A DNA stretch of 64,000 nt. It comes from Phoronis australis. Its lineage: Eukaryota; Phoronida; Phoronidae. The position numbers and the translations under genes are program-made. Under the pieces are notes generated by a model. That model had not been told where the DNA came from, did no database searches, and saw nothing but the letters and a program-made list of their open reading frames with translations. The DNA lies in contig NMRA01000072.1 in assembly GCA_002633005.1 (NCBI GenBank), positions 979,957 to 1,043,956 of the forward strand, in the 5' to 3' direction. This document shows, in pieces, positions 1 to 12,429 of this stretch; position 1 is the stretch's first letter; the number at the start of each line of letters is the position of its first letter.

Positions 1-1342
1 AACTATTGTACAGTTTACATGAGAGTAACAGACTTTGAGTAATTAATAAATGCATTTGAAATTCAAGGTTCTACAAAGACTGCTGGATGCAGAACGTCTA
101 TTAGAATTTTAGAAATTGGCATTAAACATTATATGATGCAATTCAACCTCACTTGGTTCAGGGGAATCGTCAACCAGTAAGGTCTAAATAGTTTACTAAG
201 TGGAAATGGCATCAATCTTCAATTGATTGTCTAGCATTGGCTAAAAGTTACAAAATTCCAGAACAGTTACATTTGTCTGCTGACTGTAAATTTTTAATCA
301 AGTTAAAGGTGAATTGCTGCTATGGAACTCAACTTTCAGTTAGAAAATGAATCCAACAATGTTTAGAATTAAAAACACCAAGTCAAAAGTATTTAAAACT
401 TATACGGAAAATATTTGTTTCCATGTCTATAAACAAATTTGTGATGTCATGACAAGTGACTGCCTCACTTTTCTGCACAGATCTGAGACACTCAAGACAA
501 GTGACAGACTACTGTCACCCAACAGAAACACTGTGTTGTGATGGCAAGCTGACTTCTATTGTAGTTAAGACGAAATGTCTCGGTACTTAGACTGTTGGTC
601 GGAGCCTGGGCCTCAGAAAAACAGATTGTTCTTGACTTCAAGTACTACTCATATGATTTCAACACTAATCACTGGTAATCGTTAAAAATAGAAGGGATTT
701 TACAGAAAGAGAACTTGATCCTCAAATAAAAAACACCTGACTCCATGAATTAAAAGCAATTATGCCTTGACGAGTACCAGGCAATTCCCATTTATAAGAC
801 CACGCTGTTTGATTGACATCACCATGAACGCGGGTTTTGACATTTGGCCTTCTCCATTTGTTAACAATTTACTGACTGATAACACCTTACTTAACAAACT
901 AGAAACAACAAATTTATTTGTTGATACGTTTTCCCGATATTTTATTTAAAGAGACAAAAATCTACTCACGGATTAACAAGTAAAATGAAGTAACAAATAC
1001 TTCAAATGACAAAACTACATTCTTCAGAGTACAACATGGCGCCGATTATAGTCACGTGATTAGTTAGTACGATGGACTGTGTCATGTGACTTAATTCAAA
1101 TTCTGAATCTCTTATTTTTAAAGTTTTATAATCAAGTTGTAGCTTCATAAACTACTCATAATGATCATAAAATTCTCAATAAAAATATTTTATAAGCGTT
1201 TATGTTGTTTAATGGAAAGGAATTTGTCAAATTGTTGAAAATATTTAACATTCTTCAACAATTGTCTCGCGAGATCTCACGGAATCTCTCTTCGAAGCAG
1301 ACATATTTGTTTCAGCCGGTGATTGCCACGTCTCGAAGCAAA
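1..1342. other. upstream non-coding region and DAD1 promoter
   Basis: AT-rich sequence with only short, unrecognisable reading frames and no homology that I can see. The last 100 bases before the DAD1 start codon are the probable promoter and 5' UTR, and include the palindrome at 1265-1274. Confidence 0.5.
1265..1274. promoter_or_regulatory. TCTCGCGAGA palindrome in DAD1 promoter
   Basis: The sequence reads TCTCGCGAGA, a perfect 10-base palindrome 68 bases before the DAD1 ATG at 1343. This is a known core-promoter element of housekeeping genes in animals. Its use here is inferred from position only. Confidence 0.55.
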
Positions 1343-4300
1343 ATGCCTGAAAGTTTGGGATCAGTGGTCTCCAAATTCTACAATGAGTACATGAATAGCA
1401 CCTCTAAAAAGCTTAAAATCATCGACGCTTACCTGGCTTACATTATGCTCACAGGCATCTTCCAGTTCATGTACTGTTGTTTAGTTGGGACATTTCCGTT
1501 CAACTCCTTTCTCAGCGGATTTATTTCTTGTGTGGGATCGTTTGTGTTGGCAGGTAACTAGCGAGAGAATGCTACCGTTCATTATTTGCACTATGTACTA
1601 TTTTCAAAGGAGTTTAGAGTGTCCAGCTCGTAGTCTGGTTCATGATTACTTTAATGCAGCGCAGGGATCCATTAGTTTTTGCGAGAGAAACTGTGAGCTA
1701 ATATCTCGCGTTACACCAGTGTCTGAGTCTTTACGCTTTTTCATCCGCTTACACAAACCTACGGGAGCTTATCTCAATCTTTTTAAAACATGCCTCTTGT
1801 TCAACCTGGATCCTTACTGTTAATAAAATTCTGACAGAAGTCACTGGAGATTCTCATTTTTTGCCACTGTATGATGACATGACGTGCTCTTTAGAAAGTT
1901 TAGTTATTAGCTAACCTGGTAATAAGCGGTGGCACATCCTTATACGCTTCATCATAGCTACAAATACCTTTTCAAGCATGAGGCAGTAGATGTGCTTTCA
2001 ACTCGAACAAATATTCTGGCAATCAAGATTTTGTTCGAACTATGTCCCTTCATTTGTCAATGAAATTTAGAACTGACCTCCATTACTTCCGTTGTACTTG
2101 AGCCGTCTTGAGGTCAAATGAAAATGTACAGAGGATTATGTGAATGTCGCCTGTCTCACCGTCTGCTAGACGGTGACCACCCGCTAGCTAGCCCCAGTAG
2201 AGACGGAGCTTCATACGCTGGAAGCTTTTCGATGAAGTATGCCTCACACTGATTAAAACATCAAAGTCAAGTTGTTATAAGTACCTTTTGCGCATAGAGG
2301 AACACTTTAGGAGGCCGCCAGTGTCTTTATGTCCTTCCAACTCGAACAAATGCTCCTGTAATCAAACTTTTTCTTAGAGTGGTCCTTCATTCAGTTGCAA
2401 CTGGCCATTTTTACACTGCGGCACTGCACACGCTCCTATTTTTGTCACGACCACAAGGAACGCGCGTAGTGTTCAAAATGGCCAGTTGCCGATTTGGGCA
2501 ACAGAACGAAGGACTGCTCGATGTGTGAAATTTCGAGGTTTATGTGAGGTTAACTCGCAGTGGTTCCTAGGTGTATTTTGACATTAGTCTTCATACATGT
2601 AGCTTACTGACTGGGAAATGTCGGAAAAAAGTTGCAAAAAGCTGTAGCATGCCCAAACATGCGAAAGTTTTTGCAACTCCGATATTTAAATGACATCTTA
2701 TCTTCCTTGTTTGTTACGGATCTTTAAAAGAAACACAATCTGAAGAACATCGTGTATTGAATCAAACTACTAAAGAAATCAGGGCTTGGAATTTTCCGCG
2801 GAAACGCGGATATCCGCTTTTTTCAAATGTGCTTTCCGCTTTTTTTATAATATTTCCGCGTAAAAAAATCGGATTTGATATAAAATTTGCGCGGCAAATT
2901 CCTTCCTTACCGCGGCGTTGCACACGACGTTCACCTCGAAAAGCGGAAGTTGCTCTTTATGTTTCGGAGAAACGTAAATTGTCAACATTGCCGGGGCATC
3001 TTGGACAGCGTGGTGGGATTTTCAATGGCGTCTCGTGTTATTGTTAAGCGCGGCGACAAATACTACCGCTTTGCGGGTTGGGAGTGGACGGGCGAGCTAA
3101 AAGGACGCAGACGCATGCTACTGACGGTAGTAACGTTTTTTTTTTTTTTTTAGTCCTCCCGATTTTTGTCGGGGGAAGGTTCACATTGACCATTTCAAGG
3201 CTGGTTGTCGGGCATGATTTGGGCCGTAAAAGTTTCAAAGTTTCCGCGTTTTTTGTCATTGGCCATTCCAAGCCCTGAGAAATTCACTTCTGGCAATTTG
3301 TTGTGAACTGTGAGGAAATGTGGAAAATGGACTGAAGAATCAGCAAAAACAGAAATTGGCCAATAGCTATTTCACCGTTCTCTAAGTTTACTCATATGAT
3401 ATCTCCACAAATTCAGTTACTCAATAATGGATGAGTAGCATTGTTTTCTCGTCGGTAACCAAGTTAGTTTAGTCAAGGTAGAGTGTAACCATGTTTGGAA
3501 ACCTGGACGGTTATGTTTGAAAAGCTCTTGTGCAGCGACTGAGAACCCTGAGCTTTTTCAGCTTTACAATGATTGAAATGAATGGTGGTATTTATTTTTA
3601 TTTATTTAATGTAAAATTGATGGTGACAATCACATGTTTTAGCATGTGAAAATAACATGTAACTGTTGTTGTTGTTGATGAATTAGCTGAAAGGAATATT
3701 TAAACTCAAAAACAAAGAATCAGAATGCAATGAAGTTGCTTTGGAAGGGCAAACACACCTGATGGTTTTTAACAGAAGAATATAGTATACACTGGCTTTA
3801 ACAAAAATCAGTGATTTAGTGTTTCAAGACGATGTTAAAATGACTGAATCTATAAATAGGTTATTTGGGCTGTTCCTGTAAAAAATGTATGGGAGGGTGG
3901 GGAAGGCACTTTCATTTCTTATCCACCACCCATATTTTTCTTTTCTTTTTCCAACCCACGACCCATAACTTTTAATTATGTTGAAACATAAAATGCGGTT
4001 TTTGAGATAATCAACCAGTCTTGTCAAAAACTAAAATGGCCAACAGTGGGTGTTACGGTAGCCAAATCTGTCTGAAAATCGACTGGTGCTGGCGCATACC
4101 AGTCGTCTATCTCTATGCCAAATGTCATCATGATCCGTTGAGCAGTTTCTTGAGATAATTGATGGACAAGAAATATAATGACAGGCGGACCGACCACAAA
4201 GTTTCTGTGGGTGTAGAAAAATTCCATGTGAGATCACAACTTGTGTCAGTTACCAGAAACTTGCTTTTCAAAGACACCTGTGAGCAATACTTTAGGCAGC

Positions 4301-5050
4301 CACCAGGTGTCTCTGTCCACCTTGTGTCTGTAATTTCAGTAAGATTTTTTCAATTTCATGGATCTATGAATCTCAAACTTTTTCCACGAGTGCTTTTAGG
4401 TTGCTATGCCAAGTGAATAATAGAACTTATCTATCTGACTCCTCGTACTTTTTATTTAAAAATCATCAAATTTCTTAGATGTATTAACACCAGTTTAGTG
4501 TTGCAGTAATTTTCGTTCTGATATGACTAGTATAACATGAGCTTGTCATCGAGTTGCTCATGACTTGAATAACGGCATAGTGTACATACTAGTATTGCAC
4601 TATGTACACTAGCAACATGGGCTTGTTTTTTTTTGTTTTGCGATAATTTTGAGCATCTGTCAAGTGGAGTTCTTGGTGAGTTTTGATTTCTTTTGAGATG
4701 AATTTGGCTGAAAATACCCACCTGTCCACGTTTACTGGACAAAAACACCACCCAGTTTTAATGATTAACTTCTTTCAAGGAGGACCACCCATAATTTAAG
4801 TTTTCTTCTGAAGACCACCACCCATAAATTTTTATTGAAAGTGCTGTCTCCTTCCTCCCATACGGATTTTGCTGGAACAGCCGTAACAGCATTCTAACTT
4901 CCTATTCTCTTCATTTCAGCATGTTTGAGGTTACAAGTAAATCCAGAAAACAAGTCAGATTTCCAAGGCATCAGCCCCGAACGAGCATTTGCTGACTTCA
5001 TCTTCGCCCATGTCATGCTCCACCTTGTGGTCATCAACTTCATTGGTTAG
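1343..5050 (+). CDS. DAD1: DAD1, oligosaccharyltransferase subunit (defender against cell death 1)
   Basis: Two coding exons, 1343-1553 and 4920-5050, joined by a phase-1 intron (donor G|gtaact, acceptor tttcag|CA). They encode 113 residues, the same length as human DAD1. The start [17 protein letters not shown], the central segment with [19 protein letters not shown] and the C-terminal HLVVINFIG end are family hallmarks. DAD1 is a small membrane subunit of the ER oligosaccharyltransferase that N-glycosylates nascent proteins; the protein shows three hydrophobic stretches, starting near residues 30, 53 and 93. The 3.4-kb intron holds several mobile elements. A strong donor-like site (CTG|gtgagt) lies right after the TAG, so a 3' UTR intron is possible. 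Convergent with AMFR. Identification is very secure. Confidence 0.97.
2382..2517. repeat. imperfect palindrome (hairpin) of about 135 bp
   Basis: The left arm carries GTCCTTCATTCAGTTGC then AACTGGCCATTTTTACACT. The right arm carries AGTGTTCAAAATGGCCAGTT and then GCAACAGAACGAAGGAC. The inner arms pair over about 20 bases and the outer arms over about 17, with a small bulge on the right. It looks like a miniature inverted-repeat element. Confidence 0.6.
2780..3277. mobile_element. hAT-like non-autonomous DNA transposon
   Basis: The left end reads CAGGGCTTGGAATTTTCCGC and the right end is its inverse, GGCCATTCCAAGCCCTG, giving terminal inverted repeats starting CAGGGCTTGGAAT. AGAAAT directly abuts both ends (2774-2779 and 3278-3283), as expected of a target-site duplication. 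CAGGG termini are typical of hAT elements, which usually make 8-bp duplications; only 6 match here. The interior has paired CCGCGG/CGCGG-rich words and a T-run, and no transposase. Confidence 0.65.
3868..4882. mobile_element. about 1-kb TIR element in DAD1 intron
   Basis: The left end GGCTGTTCCTGTAAAAAATG continues into GTATGGGAGG and GGCACTTTC. The right end is the inverse: GAAAGTGCTG, then CCTCCCATAC, then GGAACAGCC. The inverted repeats are about 45 bases with mismatches. Inner flanks also pair through ACCACCCATA-type words near 3924 and 4816. No transposase is seen, so this is a non-autonomous element. Target-site duplication is unclear. Confidence 0.6.
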
Positions 5051-8000
5051 CTGGTGAGTAGATGTTGGTCAAGTGGTTGTCAACAGTGGTTGGACACTGT
5101 CAGCTCTTTGTGTTAACATGTCAACGTAATGTCAAAGTTAAAATATGGCGAAAATCTCCCCAATTACATGCACAATAATGCCAACACGTGGAATTTCATT
5201 TTCTCATATTTTTCTTTAAGACTTGTTGCAGCAGAACGATGTTTTTCCCAGTTCATGTTGTGTTAGTTAGACTGCGTAATAGTCTGAGCCAAGGCACTGT
5301 GACAACTCCCTCTGTTGTTGCTTTCTCCAGCAGGATCAGCAGCCCTGATCATTCTCAGACATAAACTCAGTCTACTTGAATGTTTCTAATCTGCACTATA
5401 CATTTTCTATGTATATATATAGCCTTTGTGAATTCTAAATTCTCAAAAACAATTTTTGTCTCCGGGCTGATGTCCACCAGTACCATAGCGACGAACTGAC
5501 AAAAGTATGAAAACGTTAGGACTCACAGAACAATGTTAGAAGCCTTTGAAAAGTGGGAGATTTTTTGCAATTATTTTTGTCCGAAATGGTGAGATTCTAG
5601 CATATGCAATGAATGGATTCCAATATTTTATGCTACCAGATTGGTTGTCAGTATGTACTGATTGGTTTGTGTGTTGACATATTGACTATTGTTCTTGATA
5701 AAGTATCAAGTTTTATTAGGTTGTGTGATTATTTTGGTGCAATGTGAAACCCCTTTTGGAGAAATTGGACAGTTTAGGCACCTCAGTTAGCTAAGGCACT
5801 ACGTATACCTTCAAACATCTTGGAAATAGTTGGCAGGGGATTTCCAGTTCATTTAATTCAAGATATATTGTTATGTCTTAAAAATGATACCTTGTCGTGG
5901 TTCACTCAGTGATTGGCCAAGATATACAAGATGCATTTTTCACCTGTCACACCACTCTTAGGGTTCTGACTGAGCCATTCCATTGAATAAAGTGAACATT
6001 TCAACAGGCAAGATGAGTATTATAATTTTCGTATCTTATCGGGGGATCTATGATACGAGCCGTTCCGTGTGAATTTTGAAAAAGTATCATTGCGGACCGT
6101 CTTTTTTCTTCTTGACTTCAAAGTGAGAATGCTGTGATTGGTTGAAAGCGTGTTCCTTGGAAACTAATGTTATTAGCGTCAGCCATTCAAAAAGTAGACC
6201 ATGAGACGATATAATCTGGAAAGTCATTTTGTTTCCTAAATATGGCATGCAATGAGCAGTGTTCTCTACAACAGAAAATTCAAACTTGACTTGAATTTTA
6301 AAATTCATGTACATGTGTTCAAAAGTCAATGTCTATACTGTGCGGAGTTTGAACATTAAGTTTTGAAATAAATGCATATGTGTTCGTAAAAAGTACTGCT
6401 CTCTGAGAACTGCACTTATACCTGACTGGTGCTGGCGTGAACCAAATAAACATAAATTTGTAAAGCTAATGAAAATGTCGCAGCCTGTTGCTCAGATTAA
6501 TCTAATGAAATTTGTATATCACGCCACTGTCCTCAGGGAACAGTTGCTCAGCGTCAGTGTTCTCCACAACCGCTTTTAACATGTTGCCGCATCCTGTTTA
6601 AATGTCCCACATCCTGTTTAAAAATCTCGTGACCGGTTTAAAAAATTAGAGACCAGTTTGGATAACGCTGCGTTATCCTGTAAATTTATGTAACGTGGGC
6701 CAAGGCCTTAAATGTTGAATTAAATAAACTAAATAAATGCACTGAACTGGTGTCAAAAATCCAAAAATAAAATGTGCTAATTTGCTTAGGAAATGGCTAA
6801 TCTCCCAATATTTCAAACTCATTGCTCAGGTTTTAAATTCGATGCAAGTGAGCCAAACTCGTCACAGCAAAATCCAGACTCGACGCAGTGATGAGTCTAA
6901 TCAGGTTGTGGAGAACACTGATTAAGATCGGTGGTGAACAATGACTGCTTAAGTGTGGAATTCATTTTTAACGCTACATGCACGCATGGGTGGCTTTTAT
7001 TTGTGGAAAAATACTTGAAACTTTGTGGGGCAAGGCCCGCTGTTGCAGATCTGTTTCACGACCTTTTAGGGGTGGTTCAGCAATTTGTTTTCACATATGG
7101 GTCCAAGGATTACTGGTGAATGCCATCTGCTGGTATCTTTTATGTCAAAAGTTACAATACATTTTTTATTTTCTTTTTTGAGCTGCTTTTTGGTTTTACA
7201 TTGGAAACACAAATTAATGTTCGACTTTAAATAATATCAACAAATTTAAAAAGTTTTCAAACATTACTATCATCAATTATGTTATTCTTGTTGCTCATTT
7301 AATTGTACTCTATGTCCAAAAGGAACACATTAACTTTATTTATTCCCATATCATGCTAGTTGAGAGTCTGAAGTATTAAAACATTCCTTCCAACCATCAC
7401 ATTCAGAATGTGTATGTCCTGTACTTTCAGATTTGGTCATCACCAGTGTAATAAAGATGCCTGGGCAGCTCAGTAACAGGCAGGGCAAAGCTGGATATTG
7501 CCATTTTGTATCAGCGAACATACATTGTATTGTTAATGACTTGTAAATAAACACGATAACTTCTGTACCAGTCGCAATCCTTACATCAGCGAATAACTGT
7601 ACTTACCCTGGTTAACCCTTAGGCTATTTCAATTGAGAAACACCAAAATTTGTGGGTGGGTGTTAAGCGGAATGCAATATTGGCGATGATGGAGTTACTG
7701 GGGAGGGCGTTTACCCAAGCATGGGTATTCACCCAGACAAGTGTCCTAGCATTTTATGGAGTAATCAGAAAGATGAATTGCTGTGAGGTCCCTACAGACT
7801 TTTCTTTGATTTGCAAGTGTAAACGGTTTACTGTAGAATTACTGTGAGTTGCTAATCTCTGAGGAGAAGGGGAACTTGCATCATAGTGTATGCAGGTAAA
7901 GTTATCTATTTCACAATTCACAAAACCCTAATCATACAAAATAATATTCAATGTGAGATCCAAATTATGGTTTGCTAATGTGAAAAAAGTCAGATGGCAA

Positions 8001-8639
8001 AATGCTGTTTCGTGGGGCACAGAAATCTTCACCCCCTGTATATTGCTGACATTTGTCTGGTGTGTGAAATTTTGAGTTACCGGGTATCTGGAATAAAGCA
8101 TTGCTGTCTAATACACAAACATATTGTACTGCCATTTGCAGGCATTCTGTCAAATGTTGTGCTGTTTACCAAGAACCTGTAGAAAAGTACGAACTTGCCT
8201 GTTGAACAGCTTTAAGATGGATGTATACCCGTTTCATTTCTGTGCTCTGTTCCATGAACTTGTAAAAATTGTTGGTGCATTTTTATTACCAAGCACTGCA
8301 AACATATCTAAACCAGCTCGTGTATTGAGGCTCTTTGGGCAAATTGACAAATATCAGCATCTTTCTGCAATACATTGATGCTTATCTCCTCAAAACCTTC
8401 ACGCAACTTGCTTTAATTCAGTGCAGTTGTTTGGTCACATAACACTAGGTGGTAACAAAGCACTAACATTTGTGCTTACAGGTTTACCAAATTCTTTACC
8501 CAGGACCTGATGTGAAAAGAATCGTACGTTGATATCCTAACCGGTTAAGAGTGGCCAACTCGACTGGTTTGCATACTTCTGAATTTGCCGGTTTAGATTA
8601 GACGCCATGCTGTTTTGGTCGATTCAGTCACAAATTTGA

Positions 8640-8860
8640 TCTTACGCTCCTCACAATTTCTGAAAAATGATTAAATGAGCAAAAGTGTAGTCTCTGAAAA
8701 TATTCACATAACTGCAAGTTACGGAGAAAATTTCGGTAAATTATTTCTAAACTGATGCACTGATAATTACTTTGCTAATTCTTTGATCAAGAATAATAAA
8801 GTGAGAGTGGAAGACCATATTTCTGTCTCTAGTTTTAACTCACTTTTCAACAGACCTCTG
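8640..8860. mobile_element. diverged MITE copy (same family as 27480-27680 and 44022-44269)
   Basis: Shares with 27480-27680 the ordered words AAAAGTGTGAAG/AAAAGTGTAGTC, CACATAACTGC, AATTATTTCT and TTTCTGTCT, then TTTTAA(G/C)TCACTTT near the end. This is a dispersed family whose intact member at 44 kb has inverted termini. Confidence 0.5.
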
Positions 8861-11800
8861 TAGTCGCAATCTATGGTGAAACCCGATGAATGTTTACGTG
8901 ACTGTACTGAAAATGACTACAATATATACATGCACTCACATATATTATGTATGTGAATTGTTCCCCACATTATTGATATTTCTAACCCAGTTGATGTTTT
9001 TAACACAAATTTTGCTGAAATGTGACAGTGCAGGCCTGTTGATACAAAGAGCAAAATAAGATTGTGCCACACTGAGATGTAACAGGAGTAAACAGAAGTT
9101 ATTATAATTGCATTGATCCATTTTTATTGAACGAGTACCTTCAAATAGAGCCAATTAATTTACAAACATGATTATATTATGACAAAAATGAAAAAATAAC
9201 GCATTTAACCTAACTGAACAGACGGGCACAAATGAAGCATAGACAAAATCACCAGGAAGCTCTTTCTTGTCCACTTCTCATAAACGCCACGAACATGTTG
9301 CACAGGAAGCTGAACTAGACCAAATTGCATTCCATAGACATAAAAATCTCAGAAATACAAGCAAACTAGTCTTCACAAGATACTGCCATGCACTAGAAGC
9401 AAGACACATGATCAAACTGGCTTTTCTCGCATTCGTATTTGATCTACGGAACACAGTCCAGATCAACTGCACAGCAAATAATTCACCAAAGTGAGAACAT
9501 CGCTTGTGAAGGAAGTACACACATGTACCCAAATATTACGTTACTCTGAACTAACACCCAGAGCACTTAAATTAAAAAAAAATCAGTGGATAGGCCGAGC
9601 ATGACCATTTAAATTTTAAAAAATGGAGAAGGCATTTACTTGACTATAACTTGGAGATAGCCATATGAAAGTGGTGAACATTTATAAAATTTGGGGGCAG
9701 GCATTCAGCCTACAGCGGCTGTTATTCCCTATGTGAACAGTACTATTGGTTGGAACGTAAGAGCAAACCAGACAGCTTTTCAATCTTGAGCTTGAGAAAC
9801 GGTGAATTAAAAAATCTCAATTCCTTTGGAGACAAATACAGCGATTCAGTTAGCATTCCTGGATAGTTTTACACTGGGTGGAGTCCGTTTCTTCTGCAAA
9901 CACTAATTAAACAAAAACTCGATTTACCACAGCTTAAGCACTACAGCTAAAGGGTTCTGATGGTGACTTATTACTTTTACCTGGTCATGATATGTGACTT
10001 AAAAGCTCGAACAGGGGTGGGTCTGACGGACTTAGCTAGACGAGGACTTAACAAAAAGAATCTAATAACATTTCTTACTAATCAGCAGCTTTTTGACACA
10101 TTGACTTGCCTGTAATGCAGGACACGTGTGTGAATTTGTTGTCACACTACTACAGGTTCACTAGGTCAATGTTTTCTCTACTCACTCGCACATGCACGGA
10201 CCAATAGGAAGACTACATTGCAAGTCACACTTGAAAGGTCACCAAGTTAATTCTATTACGCATTTAAAAATGTTAATTCCATGAAGAAGTTAAGTTCTAC
10301 ATTCAGGTTTAATAATGTAAATTTAACTGCAGCTACCGGCATTACCTTCGTTACTAAAAGTGCGCCCTGTTGTATGTTATTGTATTTACATATTGCACTA
10401 TTATAACATACTCAATGTTTTCCATCTCCTCCAAAACAGAATCTTGAAAATAGTTCTCCATATGCCATTACAAGTGCTCAAATTGAGAAATACAATATGA
10501 CCTACATTTTAATTTAAAAGACAAGAACTTTACAATTGAAAAAAAAATTAAACTATTGATAGCGAACAACGCCCAATACAATAATATTAAATAAAATGAG
10601 AAAACATAAAAGTCGAAAATATAAAAATAACCATCAAACCGTCTTACAATACGCTTGGTTTAAACACTTCGCTCACACGTAACGATCCATTCCACAAGTT
10701 CCAAGCCAACTGTACTGGTCGATTTACTTCACTCCACTGAACTCCGGTTACACCTAATGTCAACTAAAAGTACCAAGAGGGTTCACTGTGATGTGATTCA
10801 ACTGTACCTTGCTTTCATTGCAGCCCTGTGCAATTTCTAAATCAGTGAGGAATTGGTGTAGTGATAGCTACAGTACAGGCCAAAAAAATTCAAAAACATG
10901 ACCAGGAACTCTCCATCGCAACGACCACGCAGACGCCGAATTTATTGTCAGAGTTGTCTCCCCTCATGACCGACGATGAAGGTGAATTAACAGGAAGTTA
11001 AAGAGGTGACTAAGCCATTTTGTAATTAGAATTTTGCCGCCCAAATAGTTATAATCGGTCTTTTTTGCCGTTAACAAAATAAGCCATCATGGAGGTGTAA
11101 TGATAATTTGTCTAACTATTTTGGTCTTGTACTGTACCCTCCCGTAATAATAAACAGTGCTGATGGAACATGGCACTTGAAAAACATATCTTGAAAAATG
11201 TTAAACAATGCATAAAACTAGCAGACAAGTGAGCTTCAACTTACATAGGCCAGACAAACGCTGCATTCCCCTTAGTTGCAAACAAATTTCATGCCAATAA
11301 AAACAAAAATTCCTGCTTTTGAGTCAAGGGTCATAAGTCAAATTGTAGACACATAAATTAAATTTAATAAAACCAGTCCACTAAATAATCCTTTAGTAAC
11401 ATAACTGGCAAGATAGACTTTTGTCCCACACAATGGTAAGGCAGGAAACATGAGAGAATATCACAAGTAACTAAGGTTTCTTACCAAAAGTGTCTAGCAG
11501 ATGCCTTGCCTAATGAATGCGTACCAGATTAGTACTGTGACGTCAACTTCTGCGAGTCAAAAATCGTCCTTGCTACTCATTTAATAAAACGGCCAGAGTG
11601 TTTTCAAGATCCAAACATAAACACCTTGATAGAATTAGTGTGACGAGCATACTTGGTAAATGAAAACTAATGAACAGTAATCACATTCATACATAATAAA
11701 ATATTCATTATTAACAGTGATGACTCCTTCTTAACATTAAGATCCAATTCTACAGGTCTTGGTAGAGTAGTGTGAAGCAACTCTCATTTATTTCAGACAT

Positions 11801-12099
11801 TGTGGAAGTAACAATGTATTCCCTGCAACTCGTTACAAGATCTTTTCAAAAAAGTTTTGCAAACGATTGACAAGGACACTTACGGAAAATAGCACTTGTC
11901 TGTATCAACAACAATAAAATTTAAAGCACGTGTAACAATCCCCTTTTAGTACAAATCTAATTCCCAATATCTCTGCCTGAAAATATGCAAGCTTGCATTG
12001 TAAAATGCTGCTGCCTAAAGCTGATACACACAAACAAGTATCCATGGTAGGGGCACAAATGCTCATGTTTTCAATCAGTGACAGTAGTCATCTTTATGC

Positions 12100-12133
12100 A
12101 AGTCAACGGTGACTTCAAGTCAACGGTGACTTC
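12100..12133. repeat. tandem 17-bp palindromic repeat
   Basis: AAGTCAACGGTGACTTC occurs twice head to tail. Each copy is itself a dyad (AAGTCA / TGACTT). It lies about 300 bases beyond the AMFR stop, so it is probably inside the AMFR 3' UTR, where it could fold as a short hairpin. Confidence 0.6.
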
Positions 12134-12429
12134 AGCTCATTGTTTCGAGCATGATATATATGGTAAAAATCCTCAGGACTCGTAATATAGCAGCCAGATG
12201 CAACTTCAATTTTTTAAATTTGTCATCTAGAATAGATGTTACTTAAGAAAGTTTTACTTCAACCTTAGTGTTGTCTGTACTGTCCAGCTCTTACTGAAAA
12301 ACAAAGCCAACTAATTTTGAGCACTTGCAGCGATGAACTATGTCTTCGAAAAACAGCACCGAGAACTATAATTATTTTTGTCTCAAATCAAAAATTTTTA
12401 GAATTTTGTTCACACGGGATATGGTCTAT

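Larger units (their letters stand above)
1554..4919 (+). other. DAD1 intron 1, rich in inverted-repeat elements
   Basis: Single 3.4-kb intron. It contains a diverged pair of about 110-base segments (around 1935-2050 and 2280-2400) sharing the word CAACTCGAACAAAT. It also has an imperfect palindrome (2382-2517), a hAT-like element (2780-3277) and a 1-kb TIR element (3868-4882). No coding sequence is recognised. Confidence 0.7.
5051..12429. other. DAD1-AMFR intergenic region and both 3' UTRs
   Basis: About 7.4 kb without a recognisable gene. AATAAA occurs about 0.9 kb after the DAD1 stop (near 5984). On the minus strand TTTATT words at about 11787 and 9122 could serve AMFR polyadenylation; neither choice is supported beyond the hexamer. 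A member of the 44-kb MITE family lies near 8640-8860. The short reading frames here look random. Confidence 0.45.

Noticed and set aside
2757-3153. Two basic reading frames upstream of the T-run
   Set aside because: They fall inside the hAT-like element and resemble no transposase.
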